Source: Mesohalobacter halotolerans (GTDB taxonomy: Bacteria > Bacteroidota > Bacteroidia > Flavobacteriales > Flavobacteriaceae). From it: a stretch of 64,000 bases of DNA. A program made the translations under genes and the position numbers. The stretch lies in the NCBI RefSeq assembly GCF_006120725.1, contig NZ_SWMU01000004.1, positions 1 through 64,000 on the forward strand. The letters are read 5' to 3'. Positions 1 through 9,901 of this stretch are shown here, piece by piece. The notes beneath the pieces were generated by a model. The model was not told the origin of the DNA. It saw only the letters and a program-made list of their open reading frames with translations, and made no database searches. The stretch's first letter is position 1, and each line of letters starts with the position of its first letter.

Positions 1-1660
1 TTGACTCCGCCGGTGGCGTCGGGTTGAGTTTCATAATAGGTGACATTATGAGTACTCGAGTTTTGGTTAGGCCCTAACACAGTAACAGTATTCGATGTCA
101 GGTCAAAACTTGAAGTCGCCGTACCGGTGCCATCATCACAGTTTTCCAGATTTTCGAGAGGCAGAATGATCTCTACGTCATAAAATTCTACACTAAAGTC
201 GGCAGTCGCATAGCATTCGCTATCGTTAACATTTGCAGCTCTAATGAAAATATCTTCCTGAGCATTAGCCGGCTGGTAGTTAGCGGGATTTGGAATAGGA
301 TTATCGCCTGTATTGGCATCAGCAGCAGTATTGTGGTAAGTAATTTGTGTTTCACCGGCATTGAGTATTCCAAGATTGGCAGCATCGTACTGGGTCAGAT
401 CGAAAACAGGAGTAGCTGTAAAATCACTGCACTGAGACAGTGTTACAGGTGGGTTAAGGATTTCCGGTTCTTCGGTCACACTAATTGTGAAATCGACAAT
501 AGCAAAGCAGGAAGGATCAGTAATGTTTTGAACTCTGGCCCAGATGGGTTGTGGGTTGGAGGCGTTGGTATAGTTATCCGGATTTGGAATAGGACTGGCG
601 CCACCTTGTGCATCAGCAAATGAAGTGTGATAAGAAATACTATGGGTGGTAGCATCCTGATTTGGTCCAAAGATCGCAGTATTTTGTTCGGTCAGGTCAA
701 ACTGGCTTATGCCGGTATTTCCTGTAGCTTCACAGAGAACAATTGGTCCGGGGTCGTTAGCTTCAACATTAAAGATCTGAATGTTAAAACTGGCTGTGGC
801 AAAACAATTACTGTTATTAATATTTTCCGCACGAACGAAAATGGTTTCAGAAGTAGACCCCGGATTATAATTGGCCGGGTCTGTGATTGGATTTGTACCC
901 GCATCGGCATCGGCCTGGGTGTTGTAGTAGGAGAGCTGTGTATCGACGGCATTGGCAATACCCAAGGTTGCGGCATTATTCACTGTAAGATCAAAAACCT
1001 GTGTGCCGGAAAAATCACCGCACTGCGATAGGGAAGGTGTTTGGGTGATTTCCGGTTCTTCAATGATGTTGAGTACAAAATCACTTACCGCAAAACAACT
1101 GGGATCATTGTTATTCTGTACCCTTACCCAAACGGTCTGCGGGTTGGATGTATTGGTATAATTATCGGGATTGGGGATTGGATTAGCACCGCCCTGAGCA
1201 TCTGCATTTGAGATGTGATAGGAAATACTGTGGGTGGTAGAATCCTGATCAGGCCCAAATACGGTATTATTTTGCAGAGTGAGGTCAAATTGGGTTTGGC
1301 CGGTATTGCCTGTTGGAGTACAAACGGCAATGTCGTCCGCCTGATTGGCTTCGACATCGAAGATTTGAATGGTAAAGCTGTCAACGCTAAAGCAATCAGC
1401 GCTGTTGATGTTTTCTGCACGCACAAAAATGGTTTCAGAAACTGACCCCGGATTATAGTTGGCCGGGTCGGTGATAGGGTTAGTGCCCGCATCAGCATCG
1501 GCTTGGGTATTGTAGTAAGTCACTTGCGTCTCAGCAGTATTGGCAATGCCAAGGGCAGCAGCGTCGTTTTGGGTCAAATCAAAGGTTTGGGTTAAGGTGA
1601 AATCACCGCATTGACTTAGATCCTGAGGTGGAGTTGTGATTTCGGGGGTTTGAAACACTT
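1..1660 (-). repeat. Tandem repeat of about 588 bp inside the giant secreted protein gene
   Basis: Two alternating types of about 98-residue unit repeat at the DNA level. A block starting GACCCCGGATTAT occurs at 856 and again at 1444, and a block starting GCRCC occurs at 598 and 1186. Both pairs are exactly 588 bp (196 codons) apart. A more diverged third copy occupies about 200-400. Unit A carries ADADAGTNPITDPANY and unit B carries THSISYH plus NADAQGGANPIPNP. The repeated part is visibly richer in G and C than the 1660-3755 part of the same gene. Confidence 0.8.
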
Positions 1661-3755
1661 CCAACTGAAAAGAATCGACGTTAAAGCAATTATTGTCATT
1701 ATTTTCAATCCTATACCAAATAGTAACAGAGGTTATCATTGTTAAAATATAGTTTGTTGGATTTACTATACCATTAACATTATCTATGGCATCTTGTTCA
1801 CTTTCAAAATATTGAATAGTGAAATCGCTTGCATTTTGACCATCTAAAAGAGCAGAATTATTTAAATTAAGATTAAAAGTTGCTTCACCATTAACAAAAC
1901 AAGATTCAAGATTATCAGGTGGACCATTAGTTATTCCAGCTTCCAATAACATAAAAGACCCCGTTTCAAAACAATTTCCATTTAAATCTTCAATACGTAC
2001 ATAAATAGTTTCTGGTAAACTATTTGTAGTGTACATCTCTGGTGATGGTATTGGATTTTGATCGTTATCGGCATCAATTTGAGAATTATGGTAACTAATA
2101 TTGTATAAGCTAGGATCTTGTGTCCCCAATATATTAGAATCATTCACAGTCAAATCGAACTCAACTGGAAATGTAGGATCACATACAGTTAGGTCTTCAA
2201 GATTTTCAATTTCAGGATTAGGTAATACATTAACACATATCGTTTCTGTAAATTCACAATTAAAATCATCTAAAACTACGTAATCATAACAATTAGATCC
2301 AACAGTACTGGGAGTTACTGTAATCTGGCTACCTTGACCTTCAAAACCTGTCCAATTTTCGTCAACAATTTGAGGTTCAAATGAGGCATCAGGTGGTATA
2401 ATATCAGGGTCGAAATTTAAAAACCATTCAAAAATATAGCCATTGTCTATCCCTAAATTGTCTGTGATTTGAATAGTCCAATCACCATTAAGTGGTACAC
2501 CTACTAAATTATTAAAAGAATCAACAGGCGCATAGTCTCCTGGAGCAATAGCTTGTCCCGGCGTAGGTCCACCTGTTGGCACTGTAGGGCCATTAACTAA
2601 TTGAGTAGTTGCCGTATTTGTAAAACAATATTCAAATCCTACACCAGGATCTAAGCTACCATCATCAAGAGCTTGTCCTAAAAAGGTACCTCCACCACCT
2701 GGAAAGGTTTTAAAAAATATTTGAGTACCGTCGGGAGCTATTAATATGATATCTAAATCACCCAAAAAAGAATGCTCAATATTAATGCAAACCTCTAAAA
2801 TATCATTAGGATCTTGTAATGTTTGATTATCATCGAAACAGTCAACAGGAATTGTTGAAAAATATGAATCATTAGCGTTAGAGTCAGGTAAAAAAGTAGT
2901 TTCGCTTACAGGAATTGTACATTCCTCTTCAAATGGAACCGTATCAGCTTGTGCTGTTAACTGAATAGATTCCCCTAAACAAACTTCAGTCTGATCTGCG
3001 GTCAAAGTTATTTCTGGTTCTGTTCCAACTTGAACTTGTAAATCAATTGTTTCAGAATTACAGTTTGGGTAATTGGCCGTCAAACTTACAATGTATAAAC
3101 CTGGCGCACTATAAGTTGTACTTGCTATTTCACCACTTCCAACTTCACCATTGTCAAAATCCCAATCGTAAGTGACTAAACTTAGATCCCCTGTAGTTAA
3201 GGTGGCATTTGCATCAAATGTAATTTCATCATCTAAACATACCTTATAATTATTTCCATCAATAACTGATGGAGTTACACTATCAATATCTGGGGTAATT
3301 ACTGGACAAGGCTCTCTACAACTAATAATTGCCTCCCACCCAGCGGCTTCAAAAAACGTGTTAGAAGAAAATTCTATAGTTAAACAGCCCGATAGGTTTG
3401 CATCCGACGCTGTGATAGAAGCTAATTGAGGATTGCTTGCCAAATCATCTGTAAATGTTCCAATAATTTGGGCGGGATCGGCAGTATCTGCGTCGTAAAT
3501 GACCATTTGATCTTCACCGTCGTTATTCACTAGAAAACTCACAAAGTCTAAAACCACACGCATATCCTGCATATCCGGGCAAATTGTAATTGTAAAATCT
3601 TCACCTGTTCCATAATCGTCAACTGCACCGCCAGAGTCAAAAAAGGTACCGCTACATTGGTTAAAAGTACCGTCCTGCATTAATATGTCTTGGGCTGAAG
3701 TTATACTAAAAATGATTGAAAATACTGTAAAATATATAAACTTAAATCGCTTCAT
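1..3755 (-). CDS. Giant secreted repeat protein (CUB-like, PKD, P-domain, tandem repeats), partial at C-terminus
   Basis: Read on the minus strand, an open frame starts at ATG 3755-3753 and stays open to the window edge, giving about 1,250 residues with no stop. It begins with a signal peptide (MKRFKFIYFTVFSIIFSITSAQ). A CUB-like segment follows (about 23-145, ending EAAGWEAIISC), then a PKD-like segment (about 150-240, with DWDFDNG). A proprotein-convertase P-domain-like segment covers about 290-450 (HSFLGDLDIILIAPDGT, GDWTIQITDN). From about residue 505 come Cys-containing units with FDLT, ADA.GTNPI.DP.NY and IFVRAEN signatures. This architecture is typical of Bacteroidota proteins exported by the type IX system, often with a gliding-motility type B C-terminal signal, but that end is outside the window and is not seen. 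Likely cell-surface or secreted; specific function unknown. Confidence 0.85.
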   Translation of the reverse strand, partial: MKRFKFIYFTVFSIIFSITSAQDILMQDGTFNQCSGTFFDSGGAVDDYGTGEDFTITICPDMQDMRVVLDFVSFLVNNDGEDQMVIYDADTADPAQIIGTFTDDLASNPQLASITASDANLSGCLTIEFSSNTFFEAAGWEAIISCREPCPVITPDIDSVTPSVIDGNNYKVCLDDEITFDANATLTTGDLSLVTYDWDFDNGEVGSGEIASTTYSAPGLYIVSLTANYPNCNSETIDLQVQVGTEPEITLTADQTEVCLGESIQLTAQADTVPFEEECTIPVSETTFLPDSNANDSYFSTIPVDCFDDNQTLQDPNDILEVCINIEHSFLGDLDIILIAPDGTQIFFKTFPGGGGTFLGQALDDGSLDPGVGFEYCFTNTATTQLVNGPTVPTGGPTPGQAIAPGDYAPVDSFNNLVGVPLNGDWTIQITDNLGIDNGYIFEWFLNFDPDIIPPDASFEPQIVDENWTGFEGQGSQITVTPSTVGSNCYDYVVLDDFNCEFTETICVNVLPNPEIENLEDLTVCDPTFPVEFDLTVNDSNILGTQDPSLYNISYHNSQIDADNDQNPIPSPEMYTTNSLPETIYVRIEDLNGNCFETGSFMLLEAGITNGPPDNLESCFVNGEATFNLNLNNSALLDGQNASDFTIQYFESEQDAIDNVNGIVNPTNYILTMITSVTIWYRIENNDNNCFNVDSFQLEVFQTPEITTPPQDLSQCGDFTLTQTFDLTQNDAAALGIANTAETQVTYYNTQADADAGTNPITDPANYNPGSVSETIFVRAENINSADCFSVDSFTIQIFDVEANQADDIAVCTPTGNTGQTQFDLTLQNNTVFGPDQDSTTHSISYHISNADAQGGANPIPNPDNYTNTSNPQTVWVRVQNNNDPSCFAVSDFVLNIIEEPEITQTPSLSQCGDFSGTQVFDLTVNNAATLGIANAVDTQLSYYNTQADADAGTNPITDPANYNPGSTSETIFVRAENINNSNCFATASFNIQIFNVEANDPGPIVLCEATGNTGISQFDLTEQNTAIFGPNQDATTHSISYHTSFADAQGGASPIPNPDNYTNASNPQPIWARVQNITDPSCFAIVDFTISVTEEPEILNPPVTLSQCSDFTATPVFDLTQYDAANLGILNAGETQITYHNTAADANTGDNPIPNPANYQPANAQEDIFIRAANVNDSECYATADFSVEFYDVEIILPLENLENCDDGTGTATSSFDLTSNTVTVLGPNQNSSTHNVTYYETQPDATGGV

Positions 3756-4013
3756 AAATACTTAATTATTGAAAAAAAATTGGCTTTTGCCAATAGAGGC
3801 GAAAAGTAATAAAATTATCTTAAAGCAATACAAGTAAATTAAATTAATAAATCGATAGAAGATTAAACACTTCAAGGACTATTATCGTCTTACATCGTGT
3901 TCGCAAATTAATTATCATCCGAATCCACCTTGAAACTTATCCTAAAGCCGTGTTAACAATAGCCAATAAAATGAGTTTTCGTAGGTTAAGATTTCAAAAC
4001 ACTCAAAAAAAAC

Positions 4014-4021
4014 TATCTTTG
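4014..4021 (+). promoter_or_regulatory. Promoter -7 element of folE-cysS-yidD
   Basis: TATCTTTG matches the Bacteroidota -7 consensus TAnnTTTG and lies 16 bases before the folE start, so the leader is very short. No TTG is seen at the expected -33 distance, so only the downstream half is supported. Confidence 0.55.
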
Positions 4022-4037
4022 CAAATATTTATTAACT

Positions 4038-4715
4038 ATGAGTTTAGAAGAAAAATTGTCTGAGATTGAAGAGTTAGGTCATAATCATATTGGTACCTCA
4101 AGTGAGACCCCATTACGCCAGGATGCTTTTGAATTAAGTGATGAAGACAAAATAAAACGTATTCATACTAATATCAAAGACATTATGCATACTTTAGGTT
4201 TAGACTTGACAGACGATAGCCTTAATGGTACACCTCAACGTGTAGCCAAAATGTTTGTCAACGAAATATTTTCAGGTTTAAAGCCTGAAAACAAACCTAA
4301 AATGTCAACTTTTGAGAACAAATACCGTTATGGGGAAATGCTGGTCGAAAAAAACATCACCGTATATTCTACTTGCGAGCACCATTTGTTGCCTATTGTA
4401 GGTAAAGCACATGTGGCCTACATATCTTCAGGACAAGTTATTGGGCTTTCAAAAATGAACCGAATTGTTGATTATTTTGCCAAACGTCCACAAGTTCAGG
4501 AACGATTGACTATGCAAATTGTAAAGGAGTTACAAGAGGCTCTAGATACAGATGATGTTGCCTGCGTTATCGATGCTAAACATCTTTGTGTGAACTCGCG
4601 TGGCATAAGAGACATTGATAGTAGCACTGTAACTAGTGAATTTGGAGGCCAATTTAAAAATAAAGATGTCAAGAAAGAGTTTTTAGATTATATCAAACTC
4701 GATACAAGCTTTTAA
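4038..4715 (+). CDS. folE: GTP cyclohydrolase I (first copy)
   Basis: Converts GTP to 7,8-dihydroneopterin triphosphate, the first step of tetrahydrofolate and other pterin synthesis, in the cytosol. The 225-residue protein has the FolE core: zinc-site Cys113 in STCEHHLLP, His115/His116, the [10 protein letters not shown] and QVQERLT segments, and Cys184 in [12 protein letters not shown]. This last motif resembles the E. coli type (C-x-x-x-R-G-I-R-D) more than the CMMMRGV type of the second copy at 25561. The first 35 residues are a charged, family-variable extension. It leads an apparent operon with cysS, whose start is 4 bases after this stop. Presence of two folE genes is discussed in the findings. 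Confidence 0.95.
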   Translation: MSLEEKLSEIEELGHNHIGTSSETPLRQDAFELSDEDKIKRIHTNIKDIMHTLGLDLTDDSLNGTPQRVAKMFVNEIFSGLKPENKPKMSTFENKYRYGEMLVEKNITVYSTCEHHLLPIVGKAHVAYISSGQVIGLSKMNRIVDYFAKRPQVQERLTMQIVKELQEALDTDDVACVIDAKHLCVNSRGIRDIDSSTVTSEFGGQFKNKDVKKEFLDYIKLDTSF

Positions 4716-4719
4716 ATTT

Positions 4720-6204
4720 ATGACATTATATAAAAACCAAACACTCAAGATATACAATTCATTATCTGGGCAAAAGGAGGATTTTAAGCCTTTAAACGAA
4801 GGTCTTGTCGGGATGTACGTTTGCGGACCAACGGTTTACAACAAAGTCCACTTGGGTAATTGCAGAACGTTTATCTCTTTTGATTTAGTTTTTAGATACC
4901 TCAGGCATTTGGGCTATAAAGTTAGATACGTTCGCAATATCACTGATGCTGGTCATCTTGAAAATGATGCAGAAGAAGGCGAAGATCGCATTGCTAAAAA
5001 AGCCAGATTAGAAGAAATAGAACCCATGGAAGTGGTTCAAAAATATACCGTTGACTTTCACAATACACTTCAAAAATTCAATAATCTGCCGCCAAGTATA
5101 GAACCAACAGCAACAGGTCATATTGTTGAACAAATTGAGATTATCAAAACTATTATCAATAAAGGCTTGGCCTATGAAGCTAATGGCAATGTATATTTTG
5201 ATGTTTTGAAGTATCATGAAAATGAACACTACGGCATTTTGAGCAAACGAAAACTAGAAGATCTCATTGCCAACACCCGAGAACTCGCCGGGCAGTCCGA
5301 TAAAAAAAACCCTCAAGATTTTGCCTTGTGGAAAAAAGCAGAACCTCAACATATCATGCGTTGGCCATCTCCTTGGGGTGTGGGTTTTCCCGGTTGGCAT
5401 TTGGAATGTACCGTGATGAGTTCAAAATATCTAGGCGAAGAGTTTGACATCCATGGTGGCGGTATGGACTTAAAATTTCCTCATCATGAATGTGAAATTG
5501 CTCAAGGCACAGCAGCCAATGGAAAACAACCCGTAAGGTATTGGATGCACGCCAATATGCTGACATTGAATGGTAAAAAAATGGCGAAAAGTACCGGGAA
5601 TAATATTTTACCGGATGATCTCTTCAGTGGTGATAATGAAAATTTATCTAAAGGCTATCACCCTTCAGTTGTGCGTTTTTTTATGTTACAGGCCAATTAT
5701 AGAAGTGTTTTAGATTTTTCTGATGAAGCTTTAAGCTCTGCTGAAAAAGGTTTTGACAGACTTATGAAAGCTATTGAAAGCTTAAACTCATTACAAGCCT
5801 CAAAATCCTCAGACATCAACGTCAAAGCCTGGAGACAATCTTGCTACGATGCCATGAATGATGACTTTAATTCGCCAGTTTTAATAGCCCAACTTTTTGA
5901 AGCTGTAAAACATATTAACGCTTGCAAACACGGAAAATTAAATCTAACTGAAAATGACATTCAATTGTTATCTAAAACCTTAAAGGCGTTTAGTTTTGAA
6001 GTATTAGGTTTAGAAGAAATTGACGAAAAAACTAGTGAAAGTCAACATGAAGACCAACTCATTGAATTGTTGATTGAATTGAGAAATGAAGCACGTGCAA
6101 ACAAGGATTTTAAACAAAGTGACAAAATTAGAGACCAATTGGTTAATATGGGAATTCAGCTCAAAGACACTGCAGAAGGTACAACTTATGAAATCTCATC
6201 ATAA
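4720..6204 (+). CDS. cysS: Cysteine--tRNA ligase
   Basis: Charges tRNA-Cys with cysteine using ATP. The 494-residue length is normal for class Ia CysRS. Seen in the sequence: the first zinc Cys in [15 protein letters not shown] (the HIGH box reads HLGN), further zinc ligands in WHLECTVM and [21 protein letters not shown], and the KMSKS loop as [14 protein letters not shown]/anticodon-binding helical tail is at about 390-490. Starts 4 bases after folE and is followed 9 bases later by yidD, so the three are probably one transcript. Confidence 0.97.
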   Translation: MTLYKNQTLKIYNSLSGQKEDFKPLNEGLVGMYVCGPTVYNKVHLGNCRTFISFDLVFRYLRHLGYKVRYVRNITDAGHLENDAEEGEDRIAKKARLEEIEPMEVVQKYTVDFHNTLQKFNNLPPSIEPTATGHIVEQIEIIKTIINKGLAYEANGNVYFDVLKYHENEHYGILSKRKLEDLIANTRELAGQSDKKNPQDFALWKKAEPQHIMRWPSPWGVGFPGWHLECTVMSSKYLGEEFDIHGGGMDLKFPHHECEIAQGTAANGKQPVRYWMHANMLTLNGKKMAKSTGNNILPDDLFSGDNENLSKGYHPSVVRFFMLQANYRSVLDFSDEALSSAEKGFDRLMKAIESLNSLQASKSSDINVKAWRQSCYDAMNDDFNSPVLIAQLFEAVKHINACKHGKLNLTENDIQLLSKTLKAFSFEVLGLEEIDEKTSESQHEDQLIELLIELRNEARANKDFKQSDKIRDQLVNMGIQLKDTAEGTTYEISS

Positions 6205-6213
6205 ATTAAGGTT

Positions 6214-6453
6214 TTGAAAATTTTGAAATCCATCTTGGTTTTCCCTTTTCTGGTTTTAATTAAAATATATCAGTATTTGATATCACCATTAACCGCAGGT
6301 AGTTGTCGATTTCAGCCCACATGCTCACATTATTCTTATGAAGCATTACAAAAACACGGTTTATTAAAAGGACTAAGATTGTCTGTTATAAGAATATCTA
6401 AATGTCATCCTTGGGGAAAATCCGGTTATGACCCGGTTCCCGACAAAGATTAG
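6214..6453 (+). CDS. yidD: Membrane protein insertion efficiency factor YidD
   Basis: 79 residues. YidD is a small amphipathic inner-membrane-associated protein thought to help YidC/SecYEG insertion of membrane proteins. The family signature is complete: [27 protein letters not shown] and [13 protein letters not shown]. An N-terminal hydrophobic helix (about 4-17) is followed by the three-Cys domain. The best start is TTG 6214, because no ATG is available and an AAGG lies just before it. Third gene of the folE-cysS-yidD unit rather than the rnpA-yidC context seen in many bacteria. Its TAG overlaps the stop codon of the convergent OmpA gene (6450-6453). Confidence 0.93.
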   Translation: MKILKSILVFPFLVLIKIYQYLISPLTAGSCRFQPTCSHYSYEALQKHGLLKGLRLSVIRISKCHPWGKSGYDPVPDKD

Positions 6454-7157
6454 TCATTGGTTTGTGTTAATGCTTCTTCTTTTAATTCTTCAGAAGCATA
6501 AAAACCAAACTCCACTCGCCTGTTACGTTGTCGATTTTCTTTGGTGTCGTTATTCACTTTAGGTTGATTTTCACCAAAGGCTTTGGTTTTAATTCGACTA
6601 GCATCTATGCCTTTCTCAACTAAATAGTCCTTAATCGATTGTACACGTTCTTGAGATAATTGCATATTGACTTCTTCATTTCCATTAGCGTCTGTATGAG
6701 TTTCTATAATCAAATGGACTTTAGGGTTTTCTTTTAATACAGACGCAATAATATCTAAGTTTTGCTTTGAATTATAATTTAAATTTGTTTTTCCCGTATT
6801 AAAATAAAAATCTGATGTAGAATTAAACTCTAATATAAGACCTTCTCCTGCTCTAAGTAACTCCGAATAATCTATAGTTTCTTGTAATTGACTAGCTATT
6901 TTGTCCATTTCATTTCCTATATAAGCCCCAGCCTTATCGCCTATGACATTTTTGATGATGGCAGAATATATAGTAAGGCTTTCTTCATTGTCAAAATTGA
7001 CAGATCCCGTTATGGCAATATCGCTTTGGGGATTGATATAATCTGTACTTTGACTCGGTTTTGTCTCAACTGTTTTTTTGGTATTGCCACAAGCAAGAGC
7101 CAAAAAGCAAATTGCAAAGCCGATGAAAAGGTGTTTTGACATAAGATGATATTTCAT
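6450..7157 (-). CDS. OmpA-family outer-membrane lipoprotein
   Basis: A lipoprotein with a C-terminal peptidoglycan-binding OmpA domain, expected to tether the outer membrane to the wall. The N-terminus has a hydrophobic stretch and lipobox LALAC, so Cys is the lipidation site. Residues about 115-225 form the OmpA domain: [45 protein letters not shown], and [14 protein letters not shown] with the NxxxxRRVE signature. The start could be ATG 7157 or the internal ATG 7142 (MSKHLFIGF); the latter gives a more standard signal peptide. Single gene, convergent with yidD with overlapping stop codons. Confidence 0.9.
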   Translation of the reverse strand: MKYHLMSKHLFIGFAICFLALACGNTKKTVETKPSQSTDYINPQSDIAITGSVNFDNEESLTIYSAIIKNVIGDKAGAYIGNEMDKIASQLQETIDYSELLRAGEGLILEFNSTSDFYFNTGKTNLNYNSKQNLDIIASVLKENPKVHLIIETHTDANGNEEVNMQLSQERVQSIKDYLVEKGIDASRIKTKAFGENQPKVNNDTKENRQRNRRVEFGFYASEELKEEALTQTND

Positions 7158-7196
7158 TCAAAAATACAAAAAATTAAGCTTCAAGATTACTTTAGT

Positions 7197-9176
7197 CTAA
7201 AATTCAAGTAATTCATCTACAGCTTGCTTAAGCCTGGAATTTGCTAAGTAAATTTTCTCCAAATTTTCAGCAAAAGGAATGGGCGTGTCTAAGCTGCAGA
7301 CTCTCTTAACAGGTGCGTCTAAAAATTGAAAAGCATACTCACTGATCCAAGCTGAAATTTCAGCAGCAACACCACCAAACTCCGAATCTTCCTGTAAAAC
7401 TACAACTTTATTGGTTTTTTTAACCGTTTCCAATATAGAAACATTATCAAGTGGCTTTAAAGTTTTTAAATCCAATATTTCAAAAGTGTCTTCAGGATAA
7501 GATTCAAGCAAAGCTAAAGCCCAGTGTACACCCATGCCGTAAGTAATGATACTGATCTTGTTTCCTGAATTTACAATATTTGCCTTACCGATTTCTTGCG
7601 TATAATAACCTTCATGTACTGGTGATTTTAAACTTCTGTACAGTGCTTTATGCTCAAAAAACAAAATTGGATTGGGGTCTTCTACTGCCGCACATAAAAG
7701 CCCTTTGGCATCTTCAGGGAATGCGGGATACACTACCTTAAGTCCAGGAGTTTTTGTAAACCAAGCTTCATTGGTTTGACTGTGAAAAGGTCCAGCACCA
7801 ACTCCTGCACCGCAAGGCATTCTAATTACTACATCTGCATTTTGCCCCCAACGGTAATGAACCTTGGCCAAATAATTAACAATAGGATTAAATCCAGAGG
7901 AGACAAAATCACCAAATTGCATTTCTACAACAGACTTGATATCATAAATACTTAGACCCATAGCAGCTTCAATGACACCGGATTCACAAATAGGTGTATT
8001 GCGAACCCGATCCTGCCCAAATTCCTCTACAAAACCTTCTGTAATTTTAAAGACACCACCATATTCTGCAATATCCTGCCCCATAATGACCATATCATTA
8101 AATTTGCGCATTGCCAGTCGGAGACCAGCAGAAATGGCATCAACATAACGGAGCGATTTTGTGTTATGATTCTCAATTTCAATAGGTTTAAGCTTATGTG
8201 GGGAAAACACATCACAGCTTTCGTCTTCAAGTGTTGATTCTATATCGGGCTCATCATAAGCTATCTTGAGATGTTCATCAATTTCTGCTTTTATAGTCTG
8301 TTTGATATCCTCTATTTCAGAGTTTTCAATTATAGATTTTTCGAAGAGAAAATTTTCATAACTATCTACTGGATCTCTTTCTTTCCAGTGATCCATAAGC
8401 TCATCAGGTACGTATTTGGTTCCACTAGCTTCTTCGTGACCACGCTGTCTAAAAGTTTTAAATTCGATCAAAACAGGCTTTGGCTTTTTTCGAACCTCTT
8501 CAAATATATAAGTCATTTTTTCATAGACTTCAGCAATATTATTGCCGTCAATAATATGAGATTCTATACCATAGGCGGCACCTCTATCTGCCAAATCTTC
8601 AATAAAATATTGTTGAGAAGATGGTGTAGACAATCCATAACCGTTATTTTCTATACAAAACACCACAGGCAGTTGCCAGACCGAGGCAATATTTAAAGCT
8701 TCATGAAAATCACCTTCACTGGTTCCGCCTTCTCCCGTAAACACACAAGTGGCCTTATTGGTCTTTTTGAGTTTCTGAGCTAAAGCAATACCATTAGCCA
8801 CGCCCAATTGTGGACCAAGATGAGAAATCATCCCTACGATCTTATAGTCTTGAGTTCCAAAATGAAAACTTCTGTCTCTACCATTGGTAAAACCACCTGC
8901 TTTGCCTTGCCATTGTTTAAATAATCGATGAAGTGGAATTTGTCTTGTTGTAAAAACACCCAAATTTCTATGCATAGGCAAAATATACTCGTCATCTTTC
9001 ATAGCAAGCGTTACACCAACTGCAATGGCTTCCTGTCCTATCCCACTAAACCATTTAGAAATCTTGCCTTGCCTGAGCAAAATGAGCATTTTTTCTTCTA
9101 TTAGTCTAGGTTTGAGTAGTTTTTTATAAAGCTTGATGTAGGTTGCTTTATCAAGCTGTTGGGTGTCAATTTGCAT
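7197..9176 (-). CDS. 2-oxoacid dehydrogenase E1, alpha and beta subunits fused
   Basis: A thiamine-diphosphate-dependent decarboxylase, E1 of a pyruvate or branched-chain 2-oxoacid dehydrogenase complex. Residues about 1-330 are the alpha part: GIGQEAIAVG, RNLGVFTTRQ, and the cofactor motif GEGGTSEGDFHEALN ending in ENN (about 148-178). Residues about 345-659 are the beta part: SAGLRLAMRKFNDMVIMGQD, ESGVIEAAMGLS, RMPCGAGVGAGPFHSQTNE and the C-terminal transketolase domain. Alpha and beta are separate genes in many bacteria; fused forms of this size are common in Bacteroidota. No E2 or E3 gene is nearby, so substrate (branched-chain versus pyruvate) is not decided. Confidence 0.92.
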   Translation of the reverse strand: MQIDTQQLDKATYIKLYKKLLKPRLIEEKMLILLRQGKISKWFSGIGQEAIAVGVTLAMKDDEYILPMHRNLGVFTTRQIPLHRLFKQWQGKAGGFTNGRDRSFHFGTQDYKIVGMISHLGPQLGVANGIALAQKLKKTNKATCVFTGEGGTSEGDFHEALNIASVWQLPVVFCIENNGYGLSTPSSQQYFIEDLADRGAAYGIESHIIDGNNIAEVYEKMTYIFEEVRKKPKPVLIEFKTFRQRGHEEASGTKYVPDELMDHWKERDPVDSYENFLFEKSIIENSEIEDIKQTIKAEIDEHLKIAYDEPDIESTLEDESCDVFSPHKLKPIEIENHNTKSLRYVDAISAGLRLAMRKFNDMVIMGQDIAEYGGVFKITEGFVEEFGQDRVRNTPICESGVIEAAMGLSIYDIKSVVEMQFGDFVSSGFNPIVNYLAKVHYRWGQNADVVIRMPCGAGVGAGPFHSQTNEAWFTKTPGLKVVYPAFPEDAKGLLCAAVEDPNPILFFEHKALYRSLKSPVHEGYYTQEIGKANIVNSGNKISIITYGMGVHWALALLESYPEDTFEILDLKTLKPLDNVSILETVKKTNKVVVLQEDSEFGGVAAEISAWISEYAFQFLDAPVKRVCSLDTPIPFAENLEKIYLANSRLKQAVDELLEF

Positions 9177-9288
9177 GTGAAAGTTTATTATTAATACTAA
9201 ATTATAACATTTAAATGACTAGTACAGAGTTGACGATTAAAATTTATACTTATATGACATTTTTTAATTCAATAATACAATAAAAATG

Positions 9289-9296
9289 TATATTTG
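9289..9296 (+). promoter_or_regulatory. Promoter -7 element before DUF2911 gene
   Basis: TATATTTG is a perfect TAnnTTTG element 27 bases before the ATG at 9324. There is no TTG at the ideal upstream distance. Confidence 0.5.
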
Positions 9297-9323
9297 ACTT
9301 GAAAATAAAAAACTCAATCCACT

Positions 9324-9890
9324 ATGCCAAAGGCTTTAAAAATCGCATTTTTTATTATCGCCGGACTTGTGATTGTGGGAATTGCTGGTTTTTACATCAT
9401 GAAAGCCAACACAAAAAAATTCAGCCCAGAAGAGCTTGTCGTCTTTAAAGAAGATAGTCTACAAATAGAAGTCTTTTACAACAGGCCTTACAAGAAAGGA
9501 AGAGATATTTTTGGTAGTCTAGTACCTTATGGCGAGGTCTGGCGAACTGGAGCCAATGAAGCCACAACATTCAAAACCAATCAAGATTTAATTATCGACG
9601 GGTCCTTACTTGAAGCAGGGAAATATACATTATGGACCATTCCTAATGAAACGTCTTGGGTAGTCATATTTAATGATAAAATGTACAATTGGGGTGTAAA
9701 TTTCTCTGACGGTAAAGCCTCGCGAATAGAAGAATTTGACGCATTAAAAATAGAAGTCCCTTTTTCAAAAAATTTAAAAACTATTGAACAGTTTACCATC
9801 TATTTTGATGAACAGTTTGGAGATATAAATATGTTTTTAGCTTGGGATGACATTGTTGTTCCAGTTTCTCTAAAACCCTCTGATACGTAA
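9324..9890 (+). CDS. DUF2911 family membrane-anchored protein
   Basis: 188 residues with one N-terminal membrane segment or uncleaved signal (ALKIAFFIIAGLVIVGIAGFY, about 4-25, split by charged ends) and a periplasmic or extracellular domain. The domain matches the DUF2911 family seen in Bacteroidota: VFYNRPYKKGRDIFG, LVPYGEVWRTGANEATTF, LEAGKYTLWTIP and YNWGVNFS. Biochemical function is unknown. Separated by 11 bases from the meaB-like gene, so the two may be co-transcribed from the promoter at 9289. Confidence 0.85.
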   Translation: MPKALKIAFFIIAGLVIVGIAGFYIMKANTKKFSPEELVVFKEDSLQIEVFYNRPYKKGRDIFGSLVPYGEVWRTGANEATTFKTNQDLIIDGSLLEAGKYTLWTIPNETSWVVIFNDKMYNWGVNFSDGKASRIEEFDALKIEVPFSKNLKTIEQFTIYFDEQFGDINMFLAWDDIVVPVSLKPSDT

Positions 9891-9901
9891 AACTTATTCG
9901 T

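Noticed and set aside
333-1445. Several open frames on the plus strand within 188-1498
   Set aside because: They are shadows of the repeat protein on the minus strand. The minus frame is continuous for over 1,200 codons with a signal peptide and recognisable domains.
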